A stretch of 64,000 nt of DNA from Plectrocnemia conspersa (GCA_009617715.1 VTFK01000138.1:744001-808000), one strand, 5' to 3'; positions 1 to 8,756 are shown, counted from the stretch's first letter. Notes: a model not told the origin generated them from the sequence alone. Program-made: numbers and translations.

Positions 1-263
1 ATCATTGTGGAGGTGGGCTTTGGTGAATATTTTATCTTTCAGTACTTTGAAATATTTCAAAATAAACAATAAACTCAACAATCAAAAATGCTGAAATTTG
101 TGATAATGTAGTTTATGTGACACGTTGGTTCTCAGCATATTAGAATATAGAATTATTAGTTACTATTAAATTAGTTACAATAAAAATATTTTGCTTTTGG
201 ATTTCCAAGCAAGTTCATTTTAAGAACTTAAATATGTGCAGAGTTATATCATTTGAAAATTAC
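1..263 (-). other. continuation of the BTB gene (intron, no exon recognised)
   Basis: This stretch follows the donor site of exon 4 of the minus-strand BTB gene (AGG followed by GTAATT, read on the minus strand), so it should be intron. I found no convincing further exon before base 1. The last ~60 bases have a possible acceptor and an open frame on the minus strand, but too little is present to judge. The gene therefore runs off the window. Confidence 0.5.
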
Positions 264-422
264 CCTTGGTCGTCCTCTTCTTTTCTTTGTAGAATTTTTC
301 ACATTATAGTCTTCTTGGTTAGTTTTCAAAATAATCGGTATACGTGCGACGTATTTCAACCCCAAATTCTCCTGCAGACTCAAAAGTTGCTCTCCGTTCG
401 ATTTGTTGTCTGCAAAATTCGC
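264..422 (-). CDS. BTB gene exon 4 (AT-hook)
   Basis: 159 nt, phase 0 at both ends, after an acceptor TTATTTTCAG. The last codons encode a basic AT-hook core 'KKRRGRPR' directly before the donor (GTAATT). It links the BTB module to DNA binding. The gene presumably continues into a DNA-binding exon to the left of this window. Confidence 0.8.
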
Positions 423-1080
423 CTGAAAATAATAATCATAAGTTATATTCTACCCTTATCAAACATAAAATGGTAAAAAAAATACTCACCTTACTTTCGT
501 CGCGCATTTTGTCATTATGTTCCATTCCGGATATTATAACAGGAGGTGGGAATGGTGGTAAGAAATCTTGGAAGGAAAGAATGGTGAAAAAACTATTTCT
601 AACGATACTATATTTCAGTATTAATACAAGTTAACAAGTAATAACCAAGGTTACCGTCGTTTTCTATTTTAAACTCGGAGAGCCCCTTGATTTTGAAGAG
701 CTTCGCAGCGGCTACTACCTCTCTAGCGTCGATGTTGGTGAATGAAGTTTTACCGAAATATATGAACTCGACTAGTGACGATATGACGACGAACTTCGTA
801 TCGAACATGATGACGCATTCTCCGACGTTTTTTAGATTTTCCTGGATGAAAGGGTCAGTGATACATTGTGCAATTCCTATACAACGTGCAATTATTAGTT
901 TGCGATTCTTACCTTGAAGTATGGACTCTTCGCAATCAGCACCAGTTTGTGCACCCTGATGGATCGGTCTTTGTTGGTTAGCGTGATGTCCACGGAATTT
1001 TGATCTTTTAAAAGTTGTCCAAAGTCATCCAAGAACTTTTCGCCGTAATTTTCTAACTCCACCCTGTACGAGACCTCCAT
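264..1080 (-). CDS. BTB/POZ domain protein with AT-hook, 5' part of gene (four exons)
   Basis: Four exons on the minus strand join in frame: 1080-913, 841-655, 566-490 and 422-264 (168, 187, 77 and 159 nt; 197 codons). The ATG at 1080 opens the N-terminal BTB segment; the motif 'VDITLTNKDRSIRVHKLVLI' and 'KSPYFK' match the first half of a BTB/POZ fold. Exon 2 gives the second half ('LVEFIYFG', 'AAKLFKIKGL'). Exon 3 is proline-rich and then acidic. Exon 4 ends in a basic AT-hook core ('KKRRGRPR'). All three introns have GT-AG ends and consistent phases (0, 1, 0). Proteins with an N-terminal BTB, an AT-hook and a later DNA-binding domain are known insect transcription or chromatin regulators; BTB mediates dimerisation and the AT-hook binds the minor groove of AT-rich DNA. 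The C-terminal part, which would name the subfamily (C2H2, Psq or FLYWCH), lies outside the window. The four-exon chain is inferred from sequence; the BTB assignment is strong. Confidence 0.85.
490..566 (-). CDS. BTB gene exon 3 (proline-rich linker)
   Basis: 77 nt after an acceptor TTCCTTCCAAG, ending at a consensus donor (AGTAAG then GTGAGT). Taken in the phase required by exon 2, it stays open and reads a short proline-rich stretch ('FLPPFPPPV') and then charged residues. The other frames contain stops, so the phase match is real evidence for the exon. Confidence 0.75.
655..841 (-). CDS. BTB gene exon 2 (second half of BTB)
   Basis: It begins after a pyrimidine-rich acceptor (CCCTTTCATCCAG) and continues the fold with 'ENLKNVGECVIMFD', 'VEFIYFG' and 'LFKIKGL', the standard BTB helices. 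The intron before it is only 71 bp, a typical short insect intron. It ends in phase 1 at a donor of the form GACG then GTAACC. Confidence 0.85.
913..1080 (-). CDS. BTB gene exon 1 (start codon, first half of BTB)
   Basis: 56 codons from the ATG at 1080-1078 to 'KSPYFK', followed at 912 by a good donor (CAAG then GTAAGA). It contains the helix-strand start of the BTB fold, with D of 'VDITL' and H of 'VHKLVL' at the usual positions. It ends in phase 0. Reading through the donor meets a stop after five codons, which supports splicing here. Confidence 0.85.
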
Positions 1081-1203
1081 TTTCTCCGTTCAAGTTTCTT
1101 AGAAACGTTTTCAAAAATGGCCGCTCTGAGTAACGTCAGAAAATGCTGCCAGTCGTTAAAAAAATCGGTGATTTTCGAAAAAGTCCATGTGAGGCGTACA
1201 CGG

Positions 1204-1523
1204 CACAAAAGGCGAACTCGACAAATGACCATTTCGAAAAAATCGAGATTATTTTTTTATGTATGGGCGAAGACGACGTGTATCTATATCTCTCGTAGCT
1301 ACGGCGTAGGTATGAGAAAGATAAATATTATAATGTCGAGTTCGCCCTTTTGTACTCGTAACCAGAACGCCAAAATTCAGCTAATGACTTTATAAATTCG
1401 TGAATTTATTATAAAATATGGACAATCTCAGCAAGATAAAAATATGGCTATAATCTCTATGAGGTGGGGATTAAATTGCGCGAGAAAAAATAATTTGGTC
1501 AGATGTCGAGTTCGCCCTTTGTG
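1204..1523. mobile_element. short inverted-repeat element (MITE-like), 320 bp
   Basis: The ends are a 27-bp inverted repeat with three mismatches (left 1204-1230, right 1497-1523; core GGCGAACTCGAC). A third copy of the core lies inside, at about 1335-1352, in the same orientation as the right end. No clear target-site duplication is visible. The interior has no transposase. It sits just upstream of the BTB gene's first exon. Confidence 0.6.
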
Positions 1524-1626
1524 TTCTGAAAGCTTCATATGTATATATTATATATATCTATTATCAAAAAAATGCACATTAAAATAATTCAATTTAATTT
1601 GTTATTAAAATAATATAAATCCTTTC

Positions 1627-2339
1627 AGAAAGTTTTGTTGGACCAACAACATGGGTTTCATCCCATGTTACTAACCTTTTGTCTTTCACCAAAATGCTGA
1701 CAAAATCTCTCGATGTGGGAATTCAAGTTAACGTCGTATATACAGATTTTAAGAAGGTCTTGGACAAGGTTTGTCATGGTTGCTCGGATGATTTAACTCT
1801 GTTATTCTCGAGTTATTTGAGCGATCGTAGACAGTTCGTAACTTATGGCGACCGATTGTCGAAAGAATATTTCACCCCTTCGGAGGTTCCTCAAGGGTCC
1901 AATCTGCTCTTTATGTTATTTATTAATGACATAAATACGATAGTTACAAATTCAAGTTTTCTTGTGTACACAGATGATTTAAAATTGTATAAATGCATTT
2001 ATCTGTTGCGGACTCCTCTCTACAGAGTGATTTAGACTCTATGGAGATGGACTTTCGTTAACCGTCTGCCCTTTAGTGTCGGAAAGTGTCATACTGTGTC
2101 ATTTTCTCGATCCCGTTCATCACCAGTTTATTAATATGATCTCGGTAGGAACATTTTGACTAGAGAAACTTTCACTAAAGATCTCGGAATCACTTTTGAG
2201 AGAAAGTGGAGGTTTTCCCTACACAATACACGACGTCTGTAAAAAATCTTCTAAGATCCTCGGCTTTGTTATGAGGAACGCCTTGCACTTTGATGATCTA
2301 TCAGTTATTCGCGTCCTCTATGATACCTTAGTTCGTAGC
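1627..2339 (+). pseudogene. CR1/Jockey-like LINE reverse transcriptase, 5' part of a split copy
   Basis: The frame at 1679-2035 shows non-LTR reverse transcriptase blocks: 'VVYTDFKKVLDKVCHG', 'SYLSDRRQFVTYG', 'SEVPQGSN', 'LFMLFINDI' and 'YTDDLKLY' (an F/YxDD-type active site). Frameshifts and stops follow in 2036-2339, but the thumb region is still readable. It is broken at 2339 by insertion of the LTR element and resumes at 6221. A second copy of the same family lies at 7530-7935. It is a dead copy. Confidence 0.8.
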
Positions 2340-2432
2340 TGTGGTGTTATGGCCAAGACGGTGTAGGAGCGACGCGCACGTGGACGGGAGTTCAGTTGGT
2401 CGGAGACCGCGGGAGTGAGAGGTCCCGTTACA
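2340..2432 (+). repeat. 5' LTR (93 bp)
   Basis: TGTGGTGTTA...CCCGTTACA, identical over all 93 bases to 6128-6220. It is unusually short for an LTR. It holds an Inr and a DPE (listed separately) and no TATA box. Confidence 0.95.
2392..2425 (+). promoter_or_regulatory. Inr + DPE core promoter in the LTR
   Basis: TTCAGTTGG at 2391-2399 matches the insect initiator TCAGTY. Taking A2394 as +1, positions +28 to +32 (2421-2425) read GGTCC, an exact match to the DPE consensus RGWYV at its required spacing. No TATA box lies upstream. The same pair occurs in the 3' LTR (A6182; 6209-6213). Gypsy-type elements with TATA-less Inr/DPE promoters are known in insects. Confidence 0.7.
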
Positions 2433-2453
2433 AGCTATTTCGGCAGCCGTGTC

Positions 2454-3265
2454 ATGGCGGGCGAGATAAGATTCGTGGACGTTGTGAAGCCGTTTGACGG
2501 CGAGGGCGACGTGAACGCGTGGTTCACGAAGCTGGAGATGGCCGCGAAGCTGCGCGGCGTGCTGGACATCGCGCCGATCGTGCCGCTGTTCCTGGAAGGA
2601 CGCGCGAGCGTCGTCTACGCCCAAGCGGTCGAAGGTGTGCGAACGGATGCCACGCAACTGAAAGGCTACCCTGGTCAAGGCGTTCGGATTGGAACCGCTT
2701 GACGCATATAGGAAGTTGCAGGGGATGCGGTGGGACGGGAACCGCCCGAAGTGTTCATGGAGGAGCTTCGGCGCACGGCCGCGAACGCCGGAATCACGGA
2801 CGGGGCGTTCCTGATGCGGCATTTTCTGTTCGGGTTGCCCGCCGAGGTAGCGAACGCCATCCGAGTTCGCGACCCCGACTGGAAACTGTCGACGGCGGAG
2901 CTGATCAACGCGACGAGACCGTTGCTGAGGAGTACGTCTAGGGATCCTCGTCGCGAGGGCCGCCTTCGGGTTTCCGCGGCGATATCGTTGAGAGCGCCAA
3001 CGTGGCGGCGGTGGTAGCGTCGCGAAGCAAGCCGGGACGCGACGTTGCCGGCGGGCAGGCGCGGCGAGCGAGCTTACGGTGTTACCGGTGCGGCGGACCG
3101 CACATGGCCCGAGTGTGCGGGGACGCAGATAAGGCGCAGTCGACCGCTGAAGTGATCCGGTGTTGGCGTTGCGGAGAGGAAGGCCACGTCTCGAGAGGTT
3201 GCAAGAAGCCGGGAAACGGGCTGCGGGGGGCTGGTGCGTCGGCGGCCTCTTCGGTGCGGGAATAG
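2454..3265 (+). pseudogene. gag of the LTR retrotransposon (frame broken)
   Basis: The likely start is ATG 2454 ('MAGEIRFVDVVKPFDG'), 22 bases after the LTR. The capsid-like region runs through 2702, then in another frame to about 2750, and returns in the first frame at 'PEVFMEELRRTAANAG'. Two zinc knuckles close the protein: CX2CX3HX4C near 3080-3118 and CX2CX4HX4C near 3162-3203. Gag packages the element RNA. Frame changes near 2660, 2750 and 2940 break the coding sequence as read. Confidence 0.8.
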
Positions 3266-3783
3266 CGGCGTTGCCGATCGTTGACGCAATTGTCGGTCGA
3301 CGGCGAGTGCGGGCGCTCATAGACACTGGGTGTTCGCGAAGTGTGATGCGCGCGGGACTCTGTCGGGCGACGACGCAGGGCGATGTGTCAATCATTGCGG
3401 TGGACGGTTCCCGGGTTAAGTGCGTTGGGACAGTGCGAACGGATACACAGGTGCTCGGAAGAAGTGTTCGTACGTCGTACCTAATAATCAGCGAATTGTT
3501 TGCGGGGCAGACGTGGTGCTGGGGATGGACGTTATCGCGTCGCTAGGAGGAGTGACCATCGACCGGGACGGCGTACAAGCGCTTGAAGGAAGGGATCGGC
3601 GATCGGCGGGGCAGTTCTGGGAGGACCGCCCGAGAGGGAGACAAATATCCGCAGCCGCAGTGACGTCTCAGAGGGCGATAATTCAAGACGGCGATTTCGA
3701 AGCGGAGTTTGACGGCGACGCGTGGACCATCAAGTGGGAGTGGAAGGACGGGCCGGCGCTGCTGAGAAACAAGGTGCCGAACT
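3250..3783 (+). pseudogene. retropepsin-like protease and linker of pol (frame broken)
   Basis: 'RALIDTGCSRSVM' (about 3310-3345) is the DTG active site of a retroviral-type aspartic protease. 'VVLGMDVIASLGGVTID' further on matches the conserved C-terminal flap motif of this fold. These two parts are in different frames; the change falls at a G run near 3508. The protease would cut the Gag-Pol precursor. A linker to about 3783 leads into the reverse transcriptase. Confidence 0.75.
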
Positions 3784-4960
3784 ATGGAAGCACTGACCGA
3801 CCGGAGCTGCGGGGAGCAGTTCGACGCTGAGGTGAGGAGATGGATCGACGATGGCCTGCTGCAACCGTGGAGAGGGCAAGAAGGCGGAGTTCTGCCGCTT
3901 ATGGCCGTGGCGCAGCCTAATAAGGGCAAAGTGCGACCGGTTCTGGACTACCGCGAATTGAACGCCACGGTGAAGTGCAACCCTGGGATGGACGCGCCGG
4001 CGTGCGACGAGACGCTCCGGAAATGGAGGCGTATGAAAGGGCCGTTGCAGCTGATCGATCTTCAAGCGGCGTATTTGCAGGTGCGCGTTCACAAAGATCT
4101 GTGGAAGCACCAGCTCGTACGATTTAGAGGGCGCACCTACTGCCTAACAAGGCTCGGTTTTGGGCTAAGCAGCGCACCAAAAATTATGTCGAAGATCGTA
4201 GAATACGTGCTGGCGCAAACCCAGATGTGCGTCGGGGAACGGACAGCTACATCGACGACATAATTGTCGACGAGAGCGTCGTGAAGGTCTGCAAAAGTTG
4301 AGGCGCTTCTTAGTGCGTACGGCCTTAAAGGCCAAACCTACCGAGAGCCTGGAAGGAGGGCGAGCGCTGGGACTCCGCATCGAGAGAGACAGAAGCGGAC
4401 GGCTGCAGTTCAGGCGGGGAAACGCAGTGCCAGATGTAGAGGGAGGACCTTCAATGACCAGACGAGAATTGTTCTCTATATGCGGAAGGCTGGTTGGCCA
4501 CTACCCAGTAGGCAACTGGCTACGAGTGGCGTGTAGCTACGTTAAAAGAGCGTGCGAAGGGGAGGCCTGGGAAGACGCGATCGGCAAGAGGGCATATCGT
4601 ATGCTTGGCGAGATTGTGGAGCGCGTGCGTAAGGAGGACCCGGTGCGAGGACCGTGGGGCGTAGTGAACACGGCCTACGCCAAAATTTGGTGTGACGCAA
4701 GCTCCATTGCGTTTGGCGTCGCGCTTGAAGTAGGTGGAGAAATCGTCGAAGACGCAGCATGGTTGAGGAAGCCGACTGACGCGAGCCACATTAACGTTGC
4801 GGAGTTAGACGCGGTCGTGAGAGGCGTAAATCTCGCCATAAAATGGGAAGTCCAGCGACTGGACATCATGACAGATTCCGCAACCGTTGTGAGTTGGCTG
4901 CGGTCGGCCTGCGGAGCGGATCGAGAGCGAAAGCATCCGGCGCAGCGGAGATGCTGGTGA
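3784..4960 (+). pseudogene. reverse transcriptase and RNase H of pol (frame broken)
   Basis: RT blocks in order: 'VRPVLDYRELN' (block 2), 'LQLIDLQAAYLQVRV' (block 3, catalytic D), 'YCLTRLGFGLSSAPKIM' (block 4) and 'YIDDI' (active site, about 4248-4262, in a shifted frame). RNase H follows with 'IWCDASSIAFGVAL' (first D), 'NVAELDAVVRGVNLA' (E) and 'DIMTDSATVVSWL' (D), about 4690-4910. The domains would copy the RNA into DNA. Frame changes occur near 4240, 4300-4330 and 4900. Confidence 0.88.
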
Positions 4961-5029
4961 AGAGACGTTTTAGGCGTGCTGCGAGAGCTCTTCGACGAGT
5001 ACGAATTAAAAGTGACCGTCTACCACGTC

Positions 5030-6113
5030 GCATCAGAGAAAAAAACAAAGCGGATGCACTGACGCGCGTGAAGAAGAGCTGGATAGAGAGCGAGCGAGAC
5101 AGTCTGTGCTGCCTCTGTTAAGGATCTGCACGAGCTGCACCACTTCGGCGTAGATCGCAGCCTTCAACTTGCCCGGATGGTGGACCGCACTATAACGCGC
5201 CGAGAAGTGGAGAAGTGTGCGTGAATGCGCTAGATGCCGCATGATCGATCCTCATCCGGTCACACACGAACCTGGAGCGCTCAACGTGAACGAAAATTGA
5301 CGAGGCTGGCAGTCGACGTGACGCACTACGAGGGTCGTCGCTTTGACGATCGTGGACTGCGGTCCGTCCAGATTCGGCATTTGGAGAGAACTTCGATCGG
5401 AGTGCGCGACGGAGATAGTGCAGCACCTTGAAGAAATATTCTTGAGAGGGGCCCCCACGGGAGCTGCTGATGGACAACGGTACGTCGTTCAGATCAGAGA
5501 AGATGGCGGTCATGTGCGAGAAGTGGAATGCACGGCGTCTTTTTCAGAGCGGCGTACCGACCGCAGGGGAAACGGCATCGTAGAGAGGCACCATAGGACG
5601 ATAAAGAGGACGGCAGCTAGGAGCAAGATATCTCCACTCCAGGCCGTCTTCTGGTACAATATAGCAGCTAGAGATGCGGCGGAGGAGGACTCTACCCCAG
5701 CGAGGCTGCTACACAAGTACGAATGGAGACACCCCTTAGCACCAAGGCCCGAGCCATCCCCAGTGCAATCACCTTTCACGGTGGGCGAGAGAGTCCTGAT
5801 TAAGCCTACGCGCCCGTCGTGCACGGAAGAGTGGACTTCAGGGTACGTGACGGACATCGCATCGCGGAACAATGTAGTTGTCGATGGCGTACCGCGGCAC
5901 GTATTAGACCTGAGACGGGCTCCACCGGAAGACACTAACACGACCCGAGGATCCTGGCTGCAGTGGAGCGCGCCGTTCCAACCCGAATCCGAGCAACCGG
6001 CAATGGAAGATCCAGCAGCGGAGTCCACGGCGCAGTCCGAGAAGACAGAGACCACCGCTCGACCAGCGAGGAGTCGAAGACGCCCACACCGCTTGGAAGA
6101 CTTCGTGATGTAG
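5030..6113 (+). pseudogene. integrase of pol (frame broken)
   Basis: An HHCC zinc-binding region starts about 5125 ('LHELHHFGVDRS' and, about 25 residues later, 'CVRECARC'). The DDE core follows: D in 'AVDVTHYEG' (about 5311-5336, preceded by a shift), D in the DNG motif near 5473, and E in 'GIVERHHRTIK' near 5580. The last frame (to the TAG at 6111-6113) contains a GPY/F-like C-terminal module ('GYVTDIAS', 'VVVDGVPRHVLDLR') and a basic tail. The frame changes at an A7 run near 5039 and at other points. Integrase would insert the cDNA. Confidence 0.85.
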
Positions 6114-6127
6114 ACATCAGGAGGGCG

Positions 6128-6220
6128 TGTGGTGTTATGGCCAAGACGGTGTAGGAGCGACGCGCACGTGGACGGGAGTTCAGTTGGTCGGAGACCGCGG
6201 GAGTGAGAGGTCCCGTTACA
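6128..6220 (+). repeat. 3' LTR (93 bp)
   Basis: Identical to 2340-2432; followed by the target duplication GTAGC (6221-6225) and then by the resumed LINE sequence. It contains the same Inr/DPE pair. Confidence 0.95.
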
Positions 6221-6480
6221 GTAGCATTATTCGGGATCTATAATTTACAATCTCCGAATAACCAAATATTTATTTTTAGTGGAAAAGATTCAAAACAGGT
6301 TTTTAAGAGACCTTTATAATAGGACATGGTTTTTATCCGTTCTTATATCGCAGCGCCTTTCTTTTAAGAGCGTTGGGATACGATTCGCTGAGTTCTCGCA
6401 GAAGTTGTATGTCGCTAAGCATTTTTCAATCTACTGAAGGGTGCTGTTGACAAACCAGCTATTCTCGCGGAATTCCAGTT
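6221..6480 (+). pseudogene. CR1/Jockey-like LINE, 3' part of the split copy
   Basis: It continues the LINE interrupted at 2339; joining across the insertion restores the conserved 'Y-D-T-L-V-R-S' thumb region. Further on, weak frames still read LINE C-terminal motifs ('FYPFLYRSAFLLRALGYDSLSSRR'-like text, with stops). It fades into a mariner-like fragment at about 6460-6480. Confidence 0.65.
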
Positions 6481-6850
6481 TTGGTTTTTAGAACGTCTTC
6501 AAGAATCACGATCGCGTCCTCTCTTGATAGCCGCATTTGCTGACTCGCACCAGATGCGCACCAAACAGTCACTTTTTGTGCATGTAATGGTCTCTCGTGA
6601 ATCACATGAAGATTTTCCTCGCCCCATATGGGGACAATTTTGCTTATTAACAAACTAGAAACGTAAAAATGTGTCTCATCAAAGAAGAAGATTTTCTTTG
6701 AAAAATCAGCATTACCTTTATGTTACTTTAACACCCAATCTCCGTAAATTTTTCGCTATCCATGGTCTCTTCAGTTCTTGTGTTATCTGAATTTTATACG
6801 GCTATAGGTTGAATTGTAAAATGCGCCAAAGGAAGCTATAATAAAAGCCC
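6459..6850 (-). pseudogene. Tc1/mariner-superfamily transposase fragment
   Basis: On the minus strand, 'FFFDETHFYVSS' (first catalytic D), then 'IWGEENLHVIHERPLH' and 'QKVTVWCA', are hallmarks of an arthropod Tc1/mariner-type (DDE_3) transposase. The part upstream on that strand reads as the preceding helix region with stops. The second and third catalytic residues are missing; after 'VTVWCA' the sequence no longer follows the family. It is a truncated relic. Confidence 0.7.
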
Positions 6851-6886
6851 AACGAATTGACAATTCTGGCCACACTTTCGGTATCA

Positions 6887-7513
6887 GGACAAATACTCCC
6901 TGGACAGATATCCTCCGGACAATAACCCCCGTCAAAACCTCCTGGACATTAACCCCCCGGACAATAACCCCCCGTCAAAACCCCCTAGATATTAACCCCC
7001 CGTACAAATATAAAGTCCCCCGCCACGTACAAAGATAAGTATTTTATATAAGTTGTTACTATTTATAATAAATGGTCATTATTTAAATAATATAGTGTTT
7101 AATATGAATGGGCAGTATCAATACTAATTTATTTGACTCAGCAAAATACAGAATATTTAAAATATCAATAAAACTAACATATTTACGAAAGAGAGAGAGA
7201 GAATAATTAATTATATATATATATTGTAATTTACGCTAGAAAGAAAGATTGTGGTTTTTAAAAAAAATAAAAAATATTATTTGGCTCTCTTTAGGCTAGA
7301 TACATATGTATAACCCTTTGAACGCGGAAATCGACTAAAGTCGCCCAATTGTTTTTTTATCTCTTTTCGCAAAAATCAGTAAAAAAATTGCTTAAGTAAT
7401 ATCTGTAATCTTTATACGTGGCGAGGGCTAATTGTCTGGGGGATTATTTGCACTGGGGTGTAAATTATCAGGGGGTTATTTGTACGGGAGGGGGGTTAAT
7501 GTCCAGGGGACAC
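6887..7513. mobile_element. foldback element with C-rich tandem-repeat arms, ~630 bp
   Basis: The left arm (6887-7040) is built from tandem variants of a unit like GGACAATAACCCCCC and GTCAAAACCCCCT. The right arm (7395-7513) contains the complementary G-rich units (GGGGGTTATTTGTAC, GGGGGGTTAATGTCC) in inverted order. The inner ends also pair (GCCACGTACAAAG against the complement of CTTTATACGTGGC). The AT-rich middle contains no recognisable transposase. The arms could form a long hairpin, as in foldback-type elements. Confidence 0.6.
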
Positions 7514-7529
7514 TTTGAAAATATTTTAT

Positions 7530-7940
7530 ATATTACGGGAGTTGAAGTAAATGGCATATATACGGATTTTGACAAGATTTGTCATGGGTTATTATTAAAA
7601 AAAATGTTGGACCTCAGTTACTTGGCTATTCTTGAGTTATTTGTGTGATCGTAGAAAGTTTGTAACATATGGCGGTCGTTTGTCGAAAGAGTATTCCAGC
7701 ACTTTGTCGGAAAGTAGCATATTGTGCCATTTTATCGATTCCGTTCGACATCAGTTTATTCCTATTATCTCGGTGGGAACATTTTGGCTAGAGGCAACGC
7801 TTCCGAATTCCCGGAAGATTGCTAGTAGTTTAGCGACGGGAGACGGGTGGCAATTAAAAAACCGTCACGCCAGTAATTTTTTATTGAATATTAATGGTTG
7901 TTTACCGCCAAGTCTTGGACATAACAAATCTAGGCTCTGA
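7530..7940 (+). pseudogene. second copy of the CR1/Jockey-like LINE
   Basis: It reads 'GIYTDFDKICHGLL', then 'SYLCDRRKFVTYGGRLSKEY' and 'HFIDSVRHQFIPIISVGTFW', matching the copy at 1679-2170 with the RT active-site portion deleted. Frames are broken. The two copies share wording closely enough to be one family. Confidence 0.75.
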
Positions 7941-8544
7941 CTTTCTCTTGTGTTGATGTTGGTTTAATCTACAACAAGGCTTCAAATAGGCACTGTAAAT
8001 TATTTGCTCTCTTGCCCGTTGATTAACATATTTTGAATTCTTTCTCCATTAATCCGTAATGTGTTGGTTTTTTTACACTAATCTTAAAATTTCTTTCTCT
8101 AATTATTGCGCCAATGATAAATTTTCAATTTCTTTATTGGATTCTAGACTGTAGCGCTATAGTGATGATATTGCTTTAATATATTCACATTTTAATTATT
8201 TTAATGTTAAATATAAGTTATTATTTATATAAATAATAAAAACAATAAGTTGATAGAAACTTATCAAATTCATTTTAAAGTATTAAAATAATCGTCAAAA
8301 AATCATTTCCTGTAGTACAGAGAAAGCAAAAATGTCAACCCTAGGCTTATAATATAGAAATGTTAAGTTTTTATGTGACAATATATTCGATTTTAAAATA
8401 AAATTTTGAATCTTAAATTAAAAAAAAATACGTTGTTAGGACTTTTATAAATGCTATATGCAAATTTCCAGCGTAAGATTAAAATAAAATAAATATAAAA
8501 AGTTTCTTTAATTTAAATTAAAAAAAATATAAGAGCTCATTTAC
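7941..8544. other. AT-rich intergenic DNA
   Basis: No coding frame, RNA gene or recognisable repeat was seen between the LINE fragment and the CpG-rich promoter region. Confidence 0.5.
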
Positions 8545-8756
8545 GAAACGTCACTTTTGGATGATCACAAAAGTGGGCGTTAAGGCCTTCGAGTGATATG
8601 CTTCGTTTTCTTTGCGCTAGAGGCGCTAGTGCGCGTGTTGTTCCTGTCAAATGTCAGTGGGGCGCGGGTGAGCGCGGGGATCGGTTGTTGTCGCGGGTTG
8701 CCGCGGCTGATGCGGGGCCGCTGGGTGCGCGAACGCACTGGGGCTGCGGGGGGGGC
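8545..8756 (+). promoter_or_regulatory. CpG-rich promoter / 5' UTR of the signal-peptide gene
   Basis: Base composition changes abruptly from AT-rich to strongly GC- and CpG-rich here. An imperfect palindrome (CACTTTTGG...ACAAAAGTG, about 8550-8575) marks the upstream edge. An initiator-like GTCAGTGG occurs near 8652. The region ends at the ATG of a signal-peptide exon. The start site is inferred; the reading frame upstream is open from 8598, but that ATG gives no signal peptide. Confidence 0.5.

Larger units (their letters stand above)
2340..6220 (+). mobile_element. Ty3/gypsy-like LTR retrotransposon, 3,881 bp, inserted in a LINE
   Basis: Two identical 93-bp direct repeats (2340-2432 and 6128-6220) start with TG and end with CA. 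The 5 bp GTAGC is present immediately before (2335-2339) and after (6221-6225), a perfect target-site duplication. The interior is much more GC-rich than the surroundings and holds gag with two zinc knuckles, a DTG protease, reverse transcriptase with YIDD, RNase H and an integrase. The RT-RH-IN order and the C-terminal domain with 'VDGVPRHVLDLR' point to Ty3/gypsy rather than copia. I see no env. No TGG-type tRNA primer-binding site follows the 5' LTR, and the polypurine tract (AGGAGGG before 6128) is short. The frame is broken about ten times, often at homopolymers. Confidence 0.93.

Noticed and set aside
2328..3395. Long minus-strand open frame (355 codons) across the 5' LTR and gag
   Set aside because: It is the reverse shadow of GC-rich gag; it crosses the LTR boundary, is very rich in R and P, and matches no family.
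5510..6055. 181-codon minus-strand frame in the integrase region
   Set aside because: Opposite-strand shadow of the integrase frame; no domain.
8598..8756. Upstream in-frame ATG at 8598 as the start of the signal-peptide gene
   Set aside because: It would bury the signal peptide 53 residues inside; ATG 8757 gives a normal signal peptide. The open frame follows from GC-rich composition.
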